Below are positions 60,226 through 64,000 of a stretch of 64,000 nucleotides of DNA, piece by piece; position 1 is the stretch's first letter; each line of letters opens with the position of its first letter. Below the pieces are notes generated by a model that saw only the letters and a program-made list of their open reading frames with translations, made no database searches and was not told where the DNA came from. Source of the DNA: Bacillus mycoides (GTDB taxonomy: Bacteria; Bacillota; Bacilli; Bacillales; Bacillaceae_G); contig NZ_CP036132.1 in assembly GCF_018742245.1 (NCBI RefSeq), positions 2,661,001 to 2,725,000 of the forward strand, read 5' to 3'. The translations under genes were made by a program, and so were the position numbers.

Positions 60226-60419
60226 GTTTTTAATTATAAATTACACGGATTAAAAGTCAAGTGCGTGACAAAGTAATACAGAATTTTTATAGCCCATGCT
60301 TGTGAATGAAATTACATCAGCGATTTTTAAGATATATCGACTTACCGACAAAAACTGACAACATAAGAGGAAGCCATCCAAAAATTTTATTTTGGACAGC
60401 TCGATTTCATATATGTGAA

Positions 60420-61580
60420 TTAAAAGAAATCATAAATAAATGCTTCTCGTACCGGTACTAAATTCTCAAATACTCGTATTTCCTCTTCGCTTCCGCTAAT
60501 TAATTCAAGTTCTTTTAGCTCTAACGGACGTTTGTAGCCAAACATTATTGTAGATAACGCATTGATATCTAGTCTAATTCCTTTATGCAATGTCTCTTCG
60601 TTTATAATTGTTACTTCATGATTTGCAAGTTTCACAGTTACGTTATTCCAAGGTGCAAATGAATCTGTAATTTGTAAGATCACTTCTTGCTGCGCACTGT
60701 TCCAATTAAACTCATATTGATTTAAGAACTGCTCCACATCTACAATTCTACCCATAAAATATGGTTTCAGTTCTGCCTTCACTCGCGGTTCTTGCAATGT
60801 ATATAACAATGGTTCTTTTTCACTTAGTATCATTTCTAGATCTTTAATCATAGAATCATGTTGGCAGATGAAGTTCCAAAGACCAATTCTTGCTTCATTA
60901 TGTAATGGGACAAATTCTTCTACTTTCATTTTAGAATTCTCTATTTTGTATAAAATGTAACCAGCTACCGTTTTATTTTCATCATAGTAAATTGCCAATG
61001 TTAAATCATGATACACCGCTTGTAACCACCATTTACGTCCGCGAACTAACATACCAGAAAATCGTTCTGCAAATGTTTCATATAGATTCTCTACTTCTTC
61101 TGGATGATTATCTTTACTAAAACGTTTCACTGTACCATTCACTTGTTTTTTAATTATTAAATCGCTCTTTGTCATCTGACATACGATTCGATTCGCACAA
61201 AGTTCCCAGCCGTATTTACGATAAAATGAAACGGCAAATGGATGTAACATCGATACACTATATCCATCTCTTTTCATAGTTTGCAGTGAATGCTGAAGTA
61301 ACTCTTTTACATATCCACTTCTTCTATGTTCCGGATACGTCGCTACCCCCGCAACGCCGCCCATTTTAAATTTGTCTTTGCCTATGTAAATATGAAAAGG
61401 AATAAGGTGCAGTTTTGCTGCTAAATCTTTCCCTTCCATAATGCCGTATATTTCATGACTTTCTTTCATTCGAGTAAGTTGCTGCTGCAATCGTTCCTCA
61501 TTTACTTTATATTGAAAAGCGTATTCTGATAAACGTAATGCTTCTCTGAACTTATCTTCTTTTAATTGTATGACGGTCAT
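60420..61580 (-). CDS. Eis-like GNAT acetyltransferase
   Basis: A 386-residue protein with the three-part Eis layout: N-terminal GNAT (GVAGVATYPEHRRSGYVKEL is motif A, AVSFYRKYGWELC the motif B region), a central GNAT-like domain (RKWWLQAVYHDLTLAIYYDE), and a C-terminal sterol-carrier-like part (FAPWNNVTVKLANHE). Its C-terminal end is VREAFIYDFF, typical of Eis, whose terminal carboxylate joins the active site. Eis enzymes acetylate several amines of aminoglycosides and other substrates. The ATG at 61580 follows GGAGGAG. Confidence 0.85.
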   Translation of the reverse strand: MTVIQLKEDKFREALRLSEYAFQYKVNEERLQQQLTRMKESHEIYGIMEGKDLAAKLHLIPFHIYIGKDKFKMGGVAGVATYPEHRRSGYVKELLQHSLQTMKRDGYSVSMLHPFAVSFYRKYGWELCANRIVCQMTKSDLIIKKQVNGTVKRFSKDNHPEEVENLYETFAERFSGMLVRGRKWWLQAVYHDLTLAIYYDENKTVAGYILYKIENSKMKVEEFVPLHNEARIGLWNFICQHDSMIKDLEMILSEKEPLLYTLQEPRVKAELKPYFMGRIVDVEQFLNQYEFNWNSAQQEVILQITDSFAPWNNVTVKLANHEVTIINEETLHKGIRLDINALSTIMFGYKRPLELKELELISGSEEEIRVFENLVPVREAFIYDFF

Positions 61581-61720
61581 ATAATTCTCCTCCATTCCCT
61601 ATATGTATTGTATTATAATTTTGAATGTTTCGGGTTGATGATTAGAAATATATCAACGTTTTGAATCCCAGATAAGATTGGTAGGAAAATATGGATTTTC
61701 AACGCTAAGTAAATCCTATA

Positions 61721-61767
61721 ATAAAAAAGCTTAATTTCTCGGTATTGTAAGAGAGAAATTAAGCTTT
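61721..61767 (-). terminator. Terminator of the ElaA-like gene
   Basis: Perfect 15-bp stem AAAGCTTAATTTCTC / GAGAAATTAAGCTTT with six T residues on the minus strand. Confidence 0.8.
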
Positions 61768-61876
61768 AGTTAGTTCATATGACTTATAAAGACACATTTA
61801 CCACTTTAAATAATATTAGGGTGATTTTTCTCGTTGTAAAGTTATAGAAAATTAATCCCCCGCATTATCTTTCCAT

Positions 61877-62299
61877 TTACAGATTCTTAATCATTGTGCG
61901 ATGAGGGATACCCGCATCTATAAATTCTTCAGAAATACTTTCATACCCTAAGTTTTCATAGAAACCAATTGCATGTTTTTGGGCATTCAATTTCACTTTA
62001 GAAATGCCCTGACTTTGTGCAAACTTCTCAATTTCATTCATAATTAATTTTCCAGAACCCGCTTTACGATCAGTTGCCACTACACAAATTCGTTCAACTT
62101 TACCAACGCCATCTACAATACGAAAACGTCCAGCTCCAATTGGCTTGCTATTATCGTATAACACAAAATGAGTAGCGGTTTTGTCATGTTCATCAATTTC
62201 TTCTTCTACATCGACTTGTTGTTCTTCTATAAAAACCTTTTGTCGAATAGCGTAAGCATCTTCTAATTGTTGTTGATTATTTACGATTTCTACTATCAT
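61877..62299 (-). CDS. YjcF/ElaA-type GNAT acetyltransferase
   Basis: A 140-residue GNAT: VFIEEQQVDVEEEIDEHDKT near the start, the ElaA/YjcF opening; VERICVVATDRKAGSGKLIM is motif A and AIGFYENLGYESISEEFIDA the C-terminal region with GIPH. The ATG at 62299 has AAAGGAAG ten bases upstream; the longer frame lacks support. It is a single gene. Substrate unknown. Confidence 0.85.
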   Translation of the reverse strand: MIVEIVNNQQQLEDAYAIRQKVFIEEQQVDVEEEIDEHDKTATHFVLYDNSKPIGAGRFRIVDGVGKVERICVVATDRKAGSGKLIMNEIEKFAQSQGISKVKLNAQKHAIGFYENLGYESISEEFIDAGIPHRTMIKNL

Positions 62300-62545
62300 A
62301 AATATTTCTTCCTTTCTAAGTTGAAATGTTTCATCAATTGTCCAGTTAATAAAATAAATGAAAACGATTAAAATCAATAGGTACCTTTCTTCTTGTTCGG
62401 CTTCTTTTCAACGTTAAGGGAAAAACCTTGTCTCAAAAGTCCTATCGTTGTTAAATAATTCATTTTTAACATTGTAAGTAACTTGCTTATCAAGTCCTTA
62501 CGAGCTTAATGTATATTTAATACTGTATACCTGCTTTTCATCCTA

Positions 62546-63835
62546 CTATTTAGCTAACTTTTGAAGTTCTTCGAAGAACGTAGGATATGATACTCCTACT
62601 GCTTCTGCATCTTCAATTGTTGTTTCTCCTTCGGCTATACAGCCAGCAATTGCAAGCATCATTCCAATGCGATGATCACCGTGACTATGTACTGTATTTC
62701 CTTTTAGCTTCGATTTACCGTAAATAATCATTCCATCATCAGTTGCTTCTATGCGAGCTCCTAGTTTCGTTAATTCCGCAACGACTGTATCGATACGATT
62801 TGTTTCTTTCACTTTTAGCTCGTGTGCATCTTTAATGACTGTAATTCCGTCTGCTTGTGTTGCTGCTAAGGCGATAATTGGAATTTCATCGATTAGTCTC
62901 GGAATAATATCCCCGCCGATTTCGATTCCTTTCAGTGACGATGTTTCAATTGTAATGTTTGCAGCTGGCTCTGATGCACCTTCGTTAATTGGCTCTACAG
63001 TAAACGTAGCCCCCATTTTCTCAAGAACATCAATAATACCTGTACGAGTCGGATTCATTCCTACATTTTGTAATAACAGTTTACTATTTGGAATAATTGC
63101 ACCTGCTACTAAGAAAAATGCCGCAGATGATACATCACCCGGAACTTGAACGTCTGTTCCTTTTAGATTTTGTCCACCAGCTAGTTTTACAGTTTTCCCT
63201 TCGCGAGTTACTGTAACGCCAAACGCCTCAAGCATTCTTTCTGTATGATCACGCGAAACGTGAGGTTCTGTAACAGTTGTTACACCTTCAGCACGAAGAC
63301 CTGCAAGTAAAATAGCTGATTTCACTTGCGCGCTTGCGACAGGTGAAGCATATTGGATCGCTTTTAAATCTCCTCCGCGTATTGTTAGCGGCGTAAACGT
63401 TCCTTCTTCTCGACCATCAATTTTTGCGCCCATTTGCTTTAGTGGATTTGTTACACGCTGCATCGGTCTCTTCGCAATTGAAGCATCACCTTGCACGCAA
63501 GAAAAGAATGGTGTGTTTGCAAGTATTCCTGACATTAATCGGATCGTTGTACCAGAATTACCAACATCTAATACAGCTTTTGGTTCTTGCAAACCTTCTA
63601 ATCCTTTTCCAATTACCGTAACTTCGTCTTCATTTTGCGTAATCTCTACTCCCATTTCTTTAAAACAAGAAATCGTACTTAAACAATCCGCACCAGGAAG
63701 AAATCCTTTAATTGTTGTTTTTCCATCTGCAATTGCGCCAAACATGACAGCGCGATGCGAAATTGATTTATCACCTGGGATTGTAATTGTGCCATTCAAT
63801 CCATTAGTTACAGGTTGTATTTTTGTTCCCTTCAC
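62546..63835 (-). CDS. aroA: 3-phosphoshikimate 1-carboxyvinyltransferase (EPSP synthase)
   Basis: A 429-residue enzyme, the full family length, catalysing shikimate-3-phosphate plus PEP to EPSP in aromatic amino acid synthesis. Motifs: [20 protein letters not shown] (substrate Lys and Ser), [49 protein letters not shown] (SAQ rather than SAQIKS), and the C-terminal [15 protein letters not shown]. The start is GTG at 63835 with GAAGGTGA before it. It follows tyrA by 16 bp. The Ala in SAQVKSA and GANGA-like residues suggest a class II, glyphosate-insensitive-like type, as known for Bacillus; this is inference. Confidence 0.95.
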   Translation of the reverse strand: MKGTKIQPVTNGLNGTITIPGDKSISHRAVMFGAIADGKTTIKGFLPGADCLSTISCFKEMGVEITQNEDEVTVIGKGLEGLQEPKAVLDVGNSGTTIRLMSGILANTPFFSCVQGDASIAKRPMQRVTNPLKQMGAKIDGREEGTFTPLTIRGGDLKAIQYASPVASAQVKSAILLAGLRAEGVTTVTEPHVSRDHTERMLEAFGVTVTREGKTVKLAGGQNLKGTDVQVPGDVSSAAFFLVAGAIIPNSKLLLQNVGMNPTRTGIIDVLEKMGATFTVEPINEGASEPAANITIETSSLKGIEIGGDIIPRLIDEIPIIALAATQADGITVIKDAHELKVKETNRIDTVVAELTKLGARIEATDDGMIIYGKSKLKGNTVHSHGDHRIGMMLAIAGCIAEGETTIEDAEAVGVSYPTFFEELQKLAK

Positions 63836-63851
63836 GTTCTCACCTTCTTTT

Positions 63852-64000
63852 TTAAATTGTTTCATACGTTTGGTATTCTTCTTTTCCTAGCGCCAGCTTT
63901 GCCTGCATGCGGTCTTCTTCTCTTTGGAAGCTAATTCTAAGCACCCCAAGCAATCCTTCGCGCGCTTCTAATATTTGCAAGTTTGTAATGCTAATTTCTT
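63852..64000 (-). CDS. tyrA: Prephenate dehydrogenase (tyrA), C-terminal end
   Basis: The last 48 residues of a protein running off the right edge: [48 protein letters not shown]. This is the ACT-domain end of Firmicute TyrA, which binds tyrosine for feedback inhibition. The stop lies 16 bp before the aroA start, so they are cotranscribed, in the order usual for the aro/his/tyr operon of Bacillus. Nothing more can be said from the visible part. Confidence 0.8.
   Translation of the reverse strand, partial: EISITNLQILEAREGLLGVLRISFQREEDRMQAKLALGKEEYQTYETI

Noticed and set aside
1..64000. Prophage, integrative element or CRISPR-type defence
   Set aside because: I looked for integrase, terminase, capsid, transposase, Cas genes and regularly spaced repeats and found none; the HNH-like protein is isolated and appears non-catalytic.
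1..64000. tRNA, rRNA or metabolite riboswitches
   Set aside because: No cloverleaf, ribosomal or known riboswitch core stood out by eye; a covariance-model search would be needed to exclude small ones.

Overview
The window is chromosomal DNA from a low-GC, endospore-forming Firmicute, almost certainly a member of the Bacillus cereus group. The reasons are: AT-rich sequence with strong AGGAGG-type ribosome binding sites and frequent GTG/TTG starts; proteins close to known B. cereus/B. anthracis families (a BA2930-like aminoglycoside acetyltransferase, a tandem YrzI family, exosporium/coat-like proteins, the YhbD-BacE-BacF bactofilin operon, a type II pantothenate kinase); and two copies of a roughly 155-bp structured repeat that I recognise as bcr1-like. 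I see no rRNA, tRNA, CRISPR array, intact insertion sequence or prophage.

Layout. 0-7.4 kb: the end of a TagA/WecG-type glycosyltransferase, an M3 peptidase, a DUF3888 protein, two GNAT acetyltransferases, a large HTH/TPR regulator and DegV. 7.5-12.3 kb: spore-surface-type proteins (an acidic 9-residue-repeat protein and its shorter paralogue, and a Cys-rich protein), with a decayed gene between them. 12.4-13 kb: a bcr1-like element directly upstream of a small gene. 13-20.6 kb: an MFS pump, the bacF-bacE-yhbD operon, an SgrR-like regulator divergent from another MFS pump, and a DUF4309 lipoprotein. 20.6-25 kb: a pseudogene and small housekeeping-type genes, including two microproteins, one of which has an AUA codon where its start should be. 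25-32 kb: an ExsC-like exosporium protein, MFS, a second bcr1-like element overlapping the MFS stop codon, small membrane/lipoproteins, an aminotransferase, a FabZ-like dehydratase and type II pantothenate kinase. 32-35.2 kb: CcdC-like protein, a GntR-ABC-permease operon and a DUF4825 lipoprotein.

35.3-36.6 kb is the most unusual stretch: a 32-codon hydrophobic peptide gene behind a palindrome, two terminators, then five tandem paralogous YrzI-type microproteins (46-47 aa) and a shorter ORF. 38.9-39.1 kb holds a 30-aa holin-like toxin gene with its Shine-Dalgarno locked in a hairpin and a converging terminator, the layout of a type I toxin-antitoxin locus. 39-49 kb: membrane and TPR proteins, AAC(3)-type acetyltransferase with a stand-alone CoaB-like protein, GNATs, an AlkD-like repair operon and a polysaccharide deacetylase.

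49-64 kb: an orphan WapI-like protein, a TetR/DHA2 pump pair with palindromic operator candidates, LTA synthase, a decayed SRPBCC gene, an ABC-F protein with a degenerate second ATP site, an MMPL transporter and its TetR regulator sharing four near-identical 18-bp palindromes, an Eis-like acetyltransferase, a GNAT, and the tyrA-aroA end of an aromatic amino acid operon. Recurrent themes are efflux with local repressors, GNAT acetyltransferases (eight), and sporulation or spore-surface functions.
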